Assembly: GCA_016200915.1 (NCBI GenBank)
Contig: JACQDV010000009.1
Span: 1 to 56,886, forward strand
From: Sphingobacteriales bacterium
Lineage (GTDB): Bacteria > Bacteroidota > Bacteroidia > Chitinophagales > Chitinophagaceae
Reading direction: 5' to 3'
Length of the DNA: 56,886 bases
Every line of letters starts with the position of its first letter. The first letter of the stretch is position 1. The position numbers and the translations under genes are program-made. The notes below the pieces were generated by a model, which saw only the letters and a program-made list of their open reading frames with translations, was not told the DNA's origin and searched no databases. Shown here piece by piece: positions 42,511 to 51,412 of this stretch.

Positions 42511-42574
42511 TTGTTGGTGGCCTCACCAACAATTAAGGGAGATCAAAGGGAATTGCTGGTCAGGCGACCAGCAA
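42511..42574. repeat. REP-like pair of inverted hairpins
   Basis: Hairpin 1 is TTGTTGGTG-GCCT-CACCAACAA (42511-42532), hairpin 2 TTGCTGGTC-AGGC-GACCAGCAA (42553-42574). They are inverted versions of one nine-bp hairpin with a tetraloop; differences between them keep base pairing. They sit upstream of the glycosyltransferase pair. Confidence 0.75.
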
Positions 42575-42651
42575 CGGCGAGGAATTTTGAGGGTTACCCA
42601 ACGTCTTTCGGGTTGAAATCGTTTTCTTTACGGCAAAATTAACCCAAGGGC

Positions 42652-43746
42652 TTGAAAAAAATTGTTTTCACCGTTACCAACGATCTCAATTATGACCAGC
42701 GGATGATTCGCATCTGCACTTCGCTGGCTGAAGCAGGTTACCAGGTGCTGCTGGTAGGACGAAAGAGAAAACAATCCATTCCTCTTGATAAAAAAGCCTT
42801 CCAGCAAAAAAGATTGAACTGCTGGTTTGATAAAGGCAAGTTGTTTTATGCTGAGTATAATGTCCGACTTTTCTTTTTCCTGCTTTTTACCAAAATGGAT
42901 TGCATCTGCGCCATTGATTTGGATACCATCCTCCCCTGTTATTTTGTTTCGGCTATCAAAAAAACAAAACGGGTGTACGATGCCCATGAATTGTTTTGTG
43001 AGATGAAGGAAATTATAACCCGCCCCGGCATTTATAAAATGTGGAAGAAGATTGAAAAGTTTACAGTACCAAAATTCAACTTTGGTTACACAGTAAATCA
43101 TCCAATAGCAGAAGAATTCAGGAAAATGTATGGGATGAATTATGAAGTTATTCGCAGTGTACCGATACTCACCAATCAACTACAAACCATAAACCACAAA
43201 CCACAAACTTTCATCTTATACCAGGGCGATGTAAATGAAGGAAGAAGTTTTGAAACATTGATCCCGGCTTTCAAGTATGTAAATGCTCCATTTGTAATTT
43301 GCGGCGAAGGAAATTTCTTTTCACAAGCCAAACAAATAGCTAAAGAAAACGGGCTGGAAGAAAAAGTAATTTTCAAAGGCAAACTAAAACCAGAAGAGTT
43401 GAGAGCCTTTACTCCCACAGCTTATATCGGTATTACTTTTTTTGAGAACAATGGCATGAGTAATTATCTCTCGTTGGGAAACCGTTTCTTTGATTACATA
43501 CATGGTGAATTGCCCCAGCTATGTGTTGACTATCCTGCTTACAGGGAAATCAACAAACAGTTTGAAGTAGCAGTGCTGGTAGATAATCTTTCTGTTGAAA
43601 ATATTGCTGAGAAACTGAACCTTTTACTGAACGATACTGTTTTATACAACAGACTTAAAGCAAACTGCCAGGCAGCAAAAAAAATATTGAACTGGCAGGA
43701 AGAAGAAAAACGATTACTGGCTTTCTATAAAAACTTGCTTGGATAA
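42652..43746 (+). CDS. glycosyltransferase family 4-like protein
   Basis: 364 residues starting at TTG 42652 (no ATG nearby fits the family's KKIVFTVTNDLNYDQRMIRI). GT-B fold: CYFVSAIKKTKRVYDAHELF in the N-terminal domain and ILYQGDVNEGRSFETLIPAF in the C-terminal. The stretch TNQLQTINHKPQT (from DNA at 43175-43209) is a short in-frame repeat between the two domains. Overlaps the next glycosyltransferase gene by eight bases. Confidence 0.82.
   Translation: MKKIVFTVTNDLNYDQRMIRICTSLAEAGYQVLLVGRKRKQSIPLDKKAFQQKRLNCWFDKGKLFYAEYNVRLFFFLLFTKMDCICAIDLDTILPCYFVSAIKKTKRVYDAHELFCEMKEIITRPGIYKMWKKIEKFTVPKFNFGYTVNHPIAEEFRKMYGMNYEVIRSVPILTNQLQTINHKPQTFILYQGDVNEGRSFETLIPAFKYVNAPFVICGEGNFFSQAKQIAKENGLEEKVIFKGKLKPEELRAFTPTAYIGITFFENNGMSNYLSLGNRFFDYIHGELPQLCVDYPAYREINKQFEVAVLVDNLSVENIAEKLNLLLNDTVLYNRLKANCQAAKKILNWQEEEKRLLAFYKNLLG
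43175..43209 (+). repeat. in-frame CAAACCA-type repeat inside the glycosyltransferase gene
   Basis: The tract holds three phased copies of a motif like ACAAACC(A)TAAACCAC. Adjoining sequence is conserved-looking protein, so this tract is a likely insertion in the linker between the two GT-B domains. Confidence 0.65.
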
Positions 43747-44857
43747 ACATTTACATATTATTTCGTTTGACGTCCCTTATCCCGCAGATTATGGTGGAGC
43801 GATTGATGTTTTTTATAAGATAAAAGCATTGCACAAGCTTGGAATTAAAATTCATTTGCAAACTTATGAGTACGGTCGTGGTCAGCAGGATGAATTACTG
43901 AAGTATTGCGAAACAGTAAATTATTATAAAAGAGATACGGGCTTCCGCAGTTTTTCATTTTCACTTCCCTATATCGTCAACTCAAGAGGCAATGAAGAAA
44001 TGATGAGACGAATTCTCAATGACGATTACCCGGTGCTGATGGAAGGATTGCATACCACTTTTTTTTATAACCATCCGGATTTTCTAAAACGAAAAGTAGT
44101 ACTAAGAGCTCATAATATAGAGTCACTTTATTATACTGGTTTAGCAGAAACAGAAAATAATCTTTTCAAAAAAATCTATTTTAAAAATGAATCAAGATTA
44201 TTGGAGAAATATGAGGAGGAGGTGATTAAAAAGATTCCCACACTATTCATGACCCTTCATGATGCAGGACATTTTTGTAAAAAAGAAAATGCCAACTGGG
44301 GATTGTTACCAGTCTTTCATTCTAACGAAACTATCACCTGCCAGGAAGGAATTGGTTCTTATTGTTTATATCATGGTAATTTAGCAATACCGGAAAATGA
44401 AAAAACAGCCATATGGCTTTTGCAAAATGTATTCAACGATCTGCAGGTGCCATTTGTAATTACCGGTAAAAATCCATCAAAAAAATTGGAAACAATGGCC
44501 CATGAAAAACAAAATACCTGCATCGTTGCTAATCCATCAGATAAAGAAATGAACGATCTCATTCAAAGAGCACATATCAATATTCTTCCGGCATTTAATA
44601 AAACAGGCATTCGACTCAAACTCATCAATGCTTTATACAACGGCCGTCATATAGTAGTAAATGATGAAATGGTTTGTTCAACCAATTTAGAATCTGCCTG
44701 TCATGTTGGGAATAATGCAGCAGGAATGAAATCCATCATTGTGCAGTTATATCACAAACCATTTACAGAAGATGAAATTAAGCTGAGAGAGAAGCTGCTT
44801 AATACTTATTATAACAATGATAACAATGCCCGTAAACTTATTCCATGGTTATACTAG
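43739..44857 (+). CDS. glycosyltransferase (GT-B type)
   Basis: 372 residues, start TTG 43739 overlapping the previous gene by eight bases, so probably translationally coupled. Starts HLHIISFDVPYPADYGGAID, a typical GT-B N-terminus; the C-terminal half has ITGKNPSKKLETMAHEK and HINILPAFNKTGIRLKLINA. Substrate unknown. Convergent with the FtsE-like gene, overlapping it by 20 bases at the 3' ends. Confidence 0.8.
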   Translation: MDKHLHIISFDVPYPADYGGAIDVFYKIKALHKLGIKIHLQTYEYGRGQQDELLKYCETVNYYKRDTGFRSFSFSLPYIVNSRGNEEMMRRILNDDYPVLMEGLHTTFFYNHPDFLKRKVVLRAHNIESLYYTGLAETENNLFKKIYFKNESRLLEKYEEEVIKKIPTLFMTLHDAGHFCKKENANWGLLPVFHSNETITCQEGIGSYCLYHGNLAIPENEKTAIWLLQNVFNDLQVPFVITGKNPSKKLETMAHEKQNTCIVANPSDKEMNDLIQRAHINILPAFNKTGIRLKLINALYNGRHIVVNDEMVCSTNLESACHVGNNAAGMKSIIVQLYHKPFTEDEIKLREKLLNTYYNNDNNARKLIPWLY

Positions 44858-45473
44858 CATTGTCCCACACTTTACCTCTTTCTGTTTTTACTGTACGGGC
44901 AGGAAATTTATTGATCACCATAAAATCATGCGTAGCCATAATCACTGCCGTGTTATAATCTTTGGTGATCTGGAATAACAAACTCATAATCTCATCCGAT
45001 GTTTCAGGATCAAGATTACCGGTCGGCTCATCAGCCAATATTAATTTGGGAGAGTTAAGTAATGCTCTTGCAATATCTACTCTTTGCTGTTCACCACCAC
45101 TCATTTCATAAGGCATCTTAAAGCTTTTTGATTTCAACCCTACTTTATCCAGTACATCATCAATTTTTTCTTTAATCAACTTTTCATCTTTCCAACCGGT
45201 TGCTTTTAATACGAAGCGTAGGTTTTCATTTACATTACGGTCAGTAAGCAATTGAAAATCCTGGAAAACCACACCAAGGTCACGGCGAAGGAATGGAACT
45301 TTCTTCCAATCCATTCCTTTCAAAGTATGTCCGGAAACCACACAATCACCTTCTGTCATAGGCAGTTCACCATACATAGTCTTTAATAAACTGGACTTTC
45401 CTGTTCCTGTCTTACCTACTAAATAAACAAATTCACCCCTGTTTACTGTAAGATTTACATCCTGCAGCACCAA
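44838..45473 (-). CDS. ftsE: FtsE-like cell-division ABC ATPase (5' end disrupted)
   Basis: 211 residues from TTG 45473. Walker [10 protein letters not shown], signature MSGGEQQR, Walker [10 protein letters not shown], and switch ATHDF are all intact, and length is near FtsE (about 220). The natural start is probably ATG 45527, but codon 7 there is TAA, where CAA (Gln) would be expected. The product, if made, would lack the first beta-strands and the adenine-stacking tyrosine. FtsX is not adjacent. FtsE versus LolD cannot be fully separated from the sequence alone. Confidence 0.78.
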   Translation of the reverse strand: MVLQDVNLTVNRGEFVYLVGKTGTGKSSLLKTMYGELPMTEGDCVVSGHTLKGMDWKKVPFLRRDLGVVFQDFQLLTDRNVNENLRFVLKATGWKDEKLIKEKIDDVLDKVGLKSKSFKMPYEMSGGEQQRVDIARALLNSPKLILADEPTGNLDPETSDEIMSLLFQITKDYNTAVIMATHDFMVINKFPARTVKTERGKVWDNASITME

Positions 45474-45527
45474 TGAGTTCCCCTGGTATATGTTAACGTG
45501 TCTTAATTATACAATTGCTTCGGGCAT
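45474..45527 (-). other. former 5' end of the FtsE-like gene with a stop codon
   Basis: From ATG 45527 the frame reads MPEAIV, then TAA at 45507-45509, then LRHVNIYQGNS and on in frame into the ATPase. The flanking residues look like a normal ABC-ATPase N-terminus, so a single CAA-to-TAA change (or a sequencing error) explains it. Confidence 0.75.
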
Positions 45528-45619
45528 TTTTCTTTATTTGAGATGCAAAATAACGATTCATCAATGAAACCTAACGTGAAAATTTTCACAAGTACTTAAT
45601 AAGTTTTTAAATTTACATC

Positions 45620-45913
45620 ATGGATAAACCCCCAATTTCACGAAAAGCATTTTGGGATGTAAATTTTGAGGCATTAGATTTTGAAAAATCTTCCCTGTTT
45701 ATTATGCAAAAGGTTTTTAATTACGGTACCTGGGACGACCAGGTGAGTATTATGCGCTATTACGGATTGCCCCGTATAAAAAAAGAAATAATAAAAGCTT
45801 CTTATCTAAGAAAACCGGTGCTGAGTTTTTTATGTACTATTTTAAAATTAGAGAAAAAAGATTTTGAATGCTTTATAAAAATGCAGTTGAACCCACTGCC
45901 CTGGAAATACTAA
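45620..45913 (+). CDS. DUF6922 family protein, putative antitoxin
   Basis: 97 residues: FWDVNFEALDFEKSSLFIMQ and RVFNYGTWDDQ-like VFNYGTWDDQVSIMRYYG, typical of small DUF6922 proteins found upstream of nucleotidyltransferase toxins in Bacteroidota. The neighbouring AbiEii-type gene overlaps its end by 46 bases, arguing for a two-gene module. Antitoxin role is inferred from position. Confidence 0.7.
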   Translation: MDKPPISRKAFWDVNFEALDFEKSSLFIMQKVFNYGTWDDQVSIMRYYGLPRIKKEIIKASYLRKPVLSFLCTILKLEKKDFECFIKMQLNPLPWKY

Positions 45914-46494
45914 CCATCATCAGCAGCCAGCAGGTATTTGACACTTTTGCTTTAGGAGGTGGTACTGGTATAGCCATCAGAAAGGGGCACCGGTTTTCTG
46001 TTGATCTTGATTTTTTTACGAATCAGCCTTTTGACACACAGGCTATTTATAAAAACATTATTTCCCTTTTTACCGGTTCAGAATTATTATTTGAGCAAAA
46101 GCAAACGATGATGTTTACTGTTAATGGGATAAAAGTTGATTTTGTATTATATCCTTTTGAATGGCTAAAACCATTTGAAGAAGAGGATGGTTTAAAATTG
46201 ATAAGCATTGAAGATATTATTCCGATGAAACTACAGGCAGTGAGTAACCGGTTTTCAAAAAAAGATTTTTGGGATATTGAAGAATTACTGAACGCTTTTT
46301 CACTGGAAGAAATGATAACGATTTTTAAACAGAAATTTCCGCCAATTGATACCGGGCATATTATCCACAGCCTTACTGAATTTGATTCAGCAGATGAAGA
46401 AGATGATCCTGTTTGCATTGTTCCAAAATCATGGGAAACAGTAAAAGACAATCTTACTAAAGCCGTAAAAAATTATACTGAGGATTTTTTATAG
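45868..46494 (+). CDS. AbiEii/AbiGii-type nucleotidyltransferase toxin
   Basis: 208 residues; MNT-like fold with the family motif GGGTGIAIRKGHRFSVDLDFFT, where the Asp pair DLD binds metal, and VNGIKVDFVLYP with the third acid. Type IV toxin-antitoxin and abortive-infection systems use such enzymes to block translation by modifying tRNA. The start ATG overlaps the upstream DUF6922 gene in another frame. Confidence 0.83.
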   Translation: MLYKNAVEPTALEILTIISSQQVFDTFALGGGTGIAIRKGHRFSVDLDFFTNQPFDTQAIYKNIISLFTGSELLFEQKQTMMFTVNGIKVDFVLYPFEWLKPFEEEDGLKLISIEDIIPMKLQAVSNRFSKKDFWDIEELLNAFSLEEMITIFKQKFPPIDTGHIIHSLTEFDSADEEDDPVCIVPKSWETVKDNLTKAVKNYTEDFL

Positions 46495-46503
46495 AAGAGA
46501 GAA

Positions 46504-47673
46504 TTAAAAAGTTATAATAATTTCCTTATTCCTGATTACTAATTCCTTTTTACTGCTCTCCTCCACTCTTCCAATAATCCTGGCCTCAATACCATATTTA
46601 TGAGAAATATTGATAATACTGTCAGCATCTTTTTCATTAGTGTACACTTCTAAACGACAGCCCATATTAAATACCTGGTACATTTCTTTATCATCGGAAC
46701 CAGAGGCCTCTTTAATGATATCAAATATTACAGGCGGAGTAAACAAATTATCTTTTATGATGCGGATATTATCGTTCACATATTTCATACACTTGGTTTG
46801 TCCACCACCGCTACTGTGAATCATACCATGTACCGCATCAAAATGATTTTCCAAAATTTCTTTCACAACAGGAGCATATGTTCTGGTAGGGCTTAATATC
46901 AACTCTCCTACTGTCAACTGCTTACTGTCAACTGTCAACTTATCTGTTAATCGATGCTTACCAATGTAAACTACTTCATCCTTCAATGAAGGTTCATAGG
47001 TCTCTTTAAAATGCTCAGCATAAAATTTATTCAGCACATCATGTCTTGCACTGGTTAAGCCATTACTCCCAATGCCACTATTATAAAAACTTTCATAGGT
47101 GGCCTTACCATAACTCGCCAGCCCAACAATCACATCACCTGGTTGAATTTTATCGTTACTGATGATCTTATCTTTTGGCCATCTTGCCGTCATGGTTCCA
47201 TTCACTGCAATGCTTCGTACCACATCACCCACATCAGCCGTTTCACCACCGAGGTAATGAATATTTACACCAAATGATTTTAGCGTATCAAAAAAATCCT
47301 GTGTGCCATTAATGATCTCGTTCAGTACTTCACCGGGAATAATCGTTTTATTTCTATCAATTGTTGAGGAGAATAAAAGATTATCGTAAATGCCCACACA
47401 AAGCAAATCATCAATATTCATCACCACCGCATCCTGAGCAATTCCTCTCCAAACCGAAATATCACCGGTTTCTTTCCAGTACAAATATGCCAGGATGCTT
47501 TTGGTGCCTGCTCCATCGGCATGCATCACATTTATCCAGTTGGCATCATTTCCTAAATAATCGGGATATATTTTGCAAAAGGCGTTGGCAAAAAGTCCTT
47601 TGTCCAGCTTTTTAGTAGCGGCATGTACCTCTTCTTTTTGTGCCGATACGCCCCGTTGAGAATACAAACTCAT
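46504..47673 (-). CDS. purM: phosphoribosylformylglycinamidine cyclo-ligase (AIR synthase)
   Basis: 389 residues; purine synthesis step 5. Motifs HADGAGTKSILAYLYWKETGD, VMNIDDLLCVGI, HYLGGETADVGD, IVGLASYGKATYESFYNSGI, and the C-terminal MIHSSGGGQTKCMKYV. The stretch LTVDSKQLTV (46911-46942) is a short DNA-repeat insertion not expected in the family; it lies before GELILSPTRTY. Confidence 0.93.
   Translation of the reverse strand: MSLYSQRGVSAQKEEVHAATKKLDKGLFANAFCKIYPDYLGNDANWINVMHADGAGTKSILAYLYWKETGDISVWRGIAQDAVVMNIDDLLCVGIYDNLLFSSTIDRNKTIIPGEVLNEIINGTQDFFDTLKSFGVNIHYLGGETADVGDVVRSIAVNGTMTARWPKDKIISNDKIQPGDVIVGLASYGKATYESFYNSGIGSNGLTSARHDVLNKFYAEHFKETYEPSLKDEVVYIGKHRLTDKLTVDSKQLTVGELILSPTRTYAPVVKEILENHFDAVHGMIHSSGGGQTKCMKYVNDNIRIIKDNLFTPPVIFDIIKEASGSDDKEMYQVFNMGCRLEVYTNEKDADSIINISHKYGIEARIIGRVEESSKKELVIRNKEIIITF
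46911..46942 (-). repeat. in-frame GTTGACA-type minisatellite inside purM
   Basis: On the plus strand the tract reads CTGTCAACTG three times with small changes. In frame it adds about ten residues (KLTVDSKQLTV). The same unit occurs in ribF at 48515-48545. Confidence 0.75.
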
Positions 47674-47828
47674 GCCGCAAAACTAAATCATCAGAGGTTA
47701 TTGCCCAATTGTTTTTATAAAGTAAAAGCTGCGAGTTGTTAGATTCGAGCCACAAGTCAAGTAAGGTTTCCAACATCATACATCCGACATCAGACTTCCA
47801 TCTCTTTTAATTAACTTGCGGGCCGTTT

Positions 47829-48761
47829 ATGCAGGTTCATCGTCAATTAAGTCAGTTGCCCGTTTTCAACAAAGCCGTTATTACCATCGGATCATTTGAC
47901 GGCGTGCATACCGGGCACCAGCAGATCATCAAACAATTAAAAGAAGAAGCAGCTAATGTGGGTGGCGAAACGATCATCATCACTTTTTATCCTCATCCAA
48001 GAAAAGTTATTGGGTCTTCCAAAAATGATTTCAATTTATTGACCACTATGGATGAAAAAATAGAATTACTCAATAAAGAAGGTATTGATCATTTGGTGAT
48101 CGTTCCTTTTACCAGAGATTTTTCTGATCAACCAGCAGTATCGTATATCAAAGATTTTTTAGGCAGCAATTTTCATCCACATACTATTATTATTGGTTAC
48201 GATCATCGCTTCGGTAAAAACCGGGAAGGTGATTTTTCTTTGCTTGAAAAATATAAAACTGAATTTGGTTATGAAGTAAAAGAAATTCCTGAACATGTGC
48301 TGAATGAAGTAATCGTAAGTTCGTCCAAAATAAGAGAAGCAATTTTAGCCGGTGATGTTAGCACTGCTACTGATCTGCTGGGTTATGATTATTTTTTTGA
48401 AGGACTAGTTGTGCATGGTGATAAAAGAGGAAGAACAATTGGATTTCCTACCGCCAATCTTCGCATGGAGGACAAAGAAAAACTAATTCCAGGTAACGGT
48501 GTGTATGCAGTAACCTGTCAACTGTCAACTGTCAACCGTCAACTAAAAGGAATGATGAATATCGGTGTTCGTCCAACAGTGGATGGATTAAGAAGAATGA
48601 TAGAAGTAAATTTGTTTGATTTTGATGAAGACATATACGGTACACTAATGAAAGTACAGATAGTAAAAAGATTGAGAGACGAAAAAAAATTCAGCGGACT
48701 GGATGAGTTAAAACAACAATTACAAAACGACCAGCAGGCAGCAATGCAGGCTTTACAATAA
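47829..48761 (+). CDS. ribF: bifunctional riboflavin kinase/FAD synthetase
   Basis: 310 residues. N-terminal FMN adenylyltransferase domain with ITIGSFDGVHTGHQQII and VIGYDHRFGKNREGD; C-terminal kinase domain with GRTIGFPTANLRM and MMNIGVRPTVDG. The peptide CQLSTVNRQL (48515-48545) between AVT and KGMMNIG is a repeat-derived insertion. Nine bases upstream of pgi. Confidence 0.95.
   Translation: MQVHRQLSQLPVFNKAVITIGSFDGVHTGHQQIIKQLKEEAANVGGETIIITFYPHPRKVIGSSKNDFNLLTTMDEKIELLNKEGIDHLVIVPFTRDFSDQPAVSYIKDFLGSNFHPHTIIIGYDHRFGKNREGDFSLLEKYKTEFGYEVKEIPEHVLNEVIVSSSKIREAILAGDVSTATDLLGYDYFFEGLVVHGDKRGRTIGFPTANLRMEDKEKLIPGNGVYAVTCQLSTVNRQLKGMMNIGVRPTVDGLRRMIEVNLFDFDEDIYGTLMKVQIVKRLRDEKKFSGLDELKQQLQNDQQAAMQALQ
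48515..48545 (+). repeat. in-frame CTGTCAA-type minisatellite inside ribF
   Basis: CTGTCAACTGTCAACTGTCA followed by ACCGTCAAC: four phased copies of a seven-base unit. It encodes QLSTVNRQL inside the kinase domain, at a beta-turn position. Confidence 0.75.
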
Positions 48762-48770
48762 CACATAAGT

Positions 48771-50399
48771 ATGTTACCAAAAATTAATCCCACACTTACA
48801 AAGGCTTGGAATGAGCTTGAACTGCATGCAAATGATATGATGCAGGTAAAAATGAAAGATTTATTTGCAGCAGATAAAGACCGCTTTAAAAAACTCTCCT
48901 TAACTGCCGGTGATATTTTATTTGATTATTCCAAGAACATCATTACTGAAGAAACATTAAAGCTCTTAATTCAATTAGCCGGTGAATGCGGATTGAATGA
49001 TGGTATTGTAAATATGTTTGCCGGTGAAAAAATTAATGAAACAGAGAACCGTGCAGTACTGCATACAGCTTTGAGAAACTTTTCAGGCAAGCCGGTAATT
49101 ACAGATGGCAAAGATGTGATGCCTGATGTGCAAAAAGTTTTGGTGCAAATGAAAAACTTCTGCGACAAAATTCATAATGGTGAATGGAAAGGTTATACCG
49201 GTAAGAAAATTAAATACATAGTCAATATAGGAATTGGTGGAAGTGATCTCGGGCCAGTAATGGTTACTGAAGCATTGAAACCTTATTGGGTGGATGGTAT
49301 TCAAACTTATTTTGTTTCAAATGTGGATGGAACACATATCGCTGAAACGTTGAAGAAAGTAACGGCAGATGAAACCTTATTCCTCATTGCTTCCAAAACA
49401 TTTACCACACAGGAAACAATGACTAATGCCCATACGGCAAGAAACTGGTTTTTGAATGCAGCTAAAGAAGAAGTATATATCGCCAAACATTTTGCTGCAC
49501 TTTCCACCAATGAAAAAGAAGTGGTGAAGTTTGGAATAGATAAAGCCAATATGTTTGAGTTTTGGGATTGGGTTGGTGGACGTTACTCCTTATGGAGTGC
49601 TATCGGGTTATCAATCGCTTTAACTGTTGGCTACAAAAATTTTGAAGAATTATTAAAAGGTGGTCATGATACCGATAATCATTTTCGCAGTGCACCATTT
49701 GAAAAAAACATTCCGGTGCTGATGGCTCTGATTGGTTTGTGGTACACCAATTTCTTTAATGCACAATCAGAAGCCATTCTGCCCTACGATCAATACCTGC
49801 ATCGCTTTGCTGCCTACTTCCAGCAGGGAAATATGGAAAGCAATGGTAAATATGTTGGTCGTGATAAACAGAAAGCAAACTATAATACTGGTCCGGTTAT
49901 TTGGGGTGAACCCGGTACCAACGGGCAGCATGCGTTTTATCAATTGATTCACCAGGGAACATTACTGATCCCATGCGATTTTATTGCACCGGCAATCAGT
50001 CATAATCCTATTGGTGATCATCATGTAAAACTGCTAAGCAATTTTTTTGCACAAACTGAAGCATTGATGAACGGAAAAACAAAAGAAGAGTTGATTGCTG
50101 AAGGTGTAAAAGAAGAATTAATTCCATTCAAAGTATTTGAAGGTAATCGTCCAACCAATTCTTTTTTAATAAAGAAAATTACTCCATTTACATTAGGTCA
50201 GATGATAGCATTGTATGAACATAAAATTTTTGTACAGGGCGTTATCTGGAATATTTACAGCTTTGACCAGTGGGGCGTGGAATTAGGAAAAGTTTTAGCC
50301 AATAAAATTTTACCTGAATTAAATACAGATGCTGTTATTAAATCACACGACTCTTCTACTAATGGATTGATTAATGCTTTTAAAAAGATGAGCAATTAA
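48771..50399 (+). CDS. pgi: glucose-6-phosphate isomerase
   Basis: 542 residues. Signatures [17 protein letters not shown], the PGI box [36 protein letters not shown] and the late lysine region [14 protein letters not shown]. Interconverts glucose-6-P and fructose-6-P. Follows ribF by nine bases, so probably one transcript; ends at the terminator 50423-50449. Confidence 0.97.
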   Translation: MLPKINPTLTKAWNELELHANDMMQVKMKDLFAADKDRFKKLSLTAGDILFDYSKNIITEETLKLLIQLAGECGLNDGIVNMFAGEKINETENRAVLHTALRNFSGKPVITDGKDVMPDVQKVLVQMKNFCDKIHNGEWKGYTGKKIKYIVNIGIGGSDLGPVMVTEALKPYWVDGIQTYFVSNVDGTHIAETLKKVTADETLFLIASKTFTTQETMTNAHTARNWFLNAAKEEVYIAKHFAALSTNEKEVVKFGIDKANMFEFWDWVGGRYSLWSAIGLSIALTVGYKNFEELLKGGHDTDNHFRSAPFEKNIPVLMALIGLWYTNFFNAQSEAILPYDQYLHRFAAYFQQGNMESNGKYVGRDKQKANYNTGPVIWGEPGTNGQHAFYQLIHQGTLLIPCDFIAPAISHNPIGDHHVKLLSNFFAQTEALMNGKTKEELIAEGVKEELIPFKVFEGNRPTNSFLIKKITPFTLGQMIALYEHKIFVQGVIWNIYSFDQWGVELGKVLANKILPELNTDAVIKSHDSSTNGLINAFKKMSN

Positions 50400-50422
50400 T
50401 AGTTGAACAGTCATAAAATATT

Positions 50423-50449
50423 TCGCCCCGGGCATTACACCAGGGGCGA
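50423..50449 (+). terminator. Rho-independent terminator of pgi
   Basis: TCGCCCC pairs with GGGGCGA, followed by TTTTATTTTTC. It can also serve the convergent protease gene. Confidence 0.8.
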
Positions 50450-50472
50450 TTTTATTTTTCAGCAGGGATTAT

Positions 50473-51270
50473 TTATTTGTATAAATAGTTCAGCGCTGTT
50501 TTATCATTTGCATTAAACGGACGGTTAGTAGTGGCACTCAGGCAAGCCAGCATCCACGAATTTGGATCGGGATCAGGATTAGTACCAGGAATAAAAATAG
50601 CACCTACACCACCATCTCCCTCATTACCACCAGTACCGCAACTGTAAGCCCTGTTCATATAATCTGTATGACGAAACCCAATGCAATGACCTACTTCATG
50701 AGCAAGAACAGTTGTTATAAAATCCAGACCATAAGGAGAGCCAGAATATTTTTTTGCATACTTCACTTCAGAATAAGGGTTACCACCACTGGGGAAACCA
50801 CTTGAAGCAATATACTGGCCGGTGTTTACAATTCTAATGTTAATGTTGCCACCGCTTGCAGCTCTTTGAAAAGTCAGCCGCAAATTTAGTGCATTGTAGC
50901 GGGCAATCATGGCATCTATTGCGCTGGAGAATGTAGCATTAACATTTCCGGTTACACTTACAGTAACAACACGGGGTAAGCCCGTTACTAAATTGGTAGT
51001 ACGGTACTGCTCTTCATTAGCAATAACTAATTTACTGGTTACTTTACTTGTAGTTAAATCAGACGGTGTAAGAAAAATATCGCCTTCCACTATATAACCA
51101 CCATCTTCTTTAATGACATTACCTGTTCCAAATCCGAGTGATTTTATCTGCGCTAAAACATCGGAAGATACTTCATCAGTAGTAGCATCGGTCACCGAGT
51201 TTTTTTTACACGAAGTGATTAGCATACCAGCCGCCAATAAGCAGGCTGAAGTTTTGAGTAAACGGTTCAT
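50473..51270 (-). CDS. M57-type (HEIGH) metalloprotease lipoprotein, paralogue A
   Basis: 265 residues from the ATG giving MNRLLKTSACLLAAGMLITSC (lipobox cysteine). Extended zinc motif HEVGHCIGFRHTDYMNR. Near-identical layout to the next gene (EGDIFLTPSDL; IANEEQYRTTNLVTGLPR; PDPDPNSWMLAC; NALNYLYK-like ALNYLYK end). Outer-membrane anchored protease of unknown substrate. Possibly made by duplication. Confidence 0.9.
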   Translation of the reverse strand: MNRLLKTSACLLAAGMLITSCKKNSVTDATTDEVSSDVLAQIKSLGFGTGNVIKEDGGYIVEGDIFLTPSDLTTSKVTSKLVIANEEQYRTTNLVTGLPRVVTVSVTGNVNATFSSAIDAMIARYNALNLRLTFQRAASGGNINIRIVNTGQYIASSGFPSGGNPYSEVKYAKKYSGSPYGLDFITTVLAHEVGHCIGFRHTDYMNRAYSCGTGGNEGDGGVGAIFIPGTNPDPDPNSWMLACLSATTNRPFNANDKTALNYLYK

Positions 51271-51366
51271 ACTGGTTTTGTTTTGGTGAGAAATAGTATT
51301 GTAAACTAAAAAATAATCTTCAAAAATCAACTCGTATAACTACGATTTACACACATGTGCAAAAAA

Positions 51367-51392
51367 AATCCTCCTGCATTTGCAGGAGGATT
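51367..51392 (-). terminator. Rho-independent terminator of protease paralogue B
   Basis: On the minus strand AATCCTCCTGCA pairs with TGCAGGAGGATT around AA, followed by a T-run. It separates the two tandem protease genes. Confidence 0.88.
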
Positions 51393-51412
51393 GTCCAGTA
51401 ACACCAGTAGTT

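Noticed and set aside
42628-43179. 183-codon minus-strand frame
   Set aside because: Antisense to the glycosyltransferase gene, whose GT-B motifs are clear; no family pattern in the antisense product.
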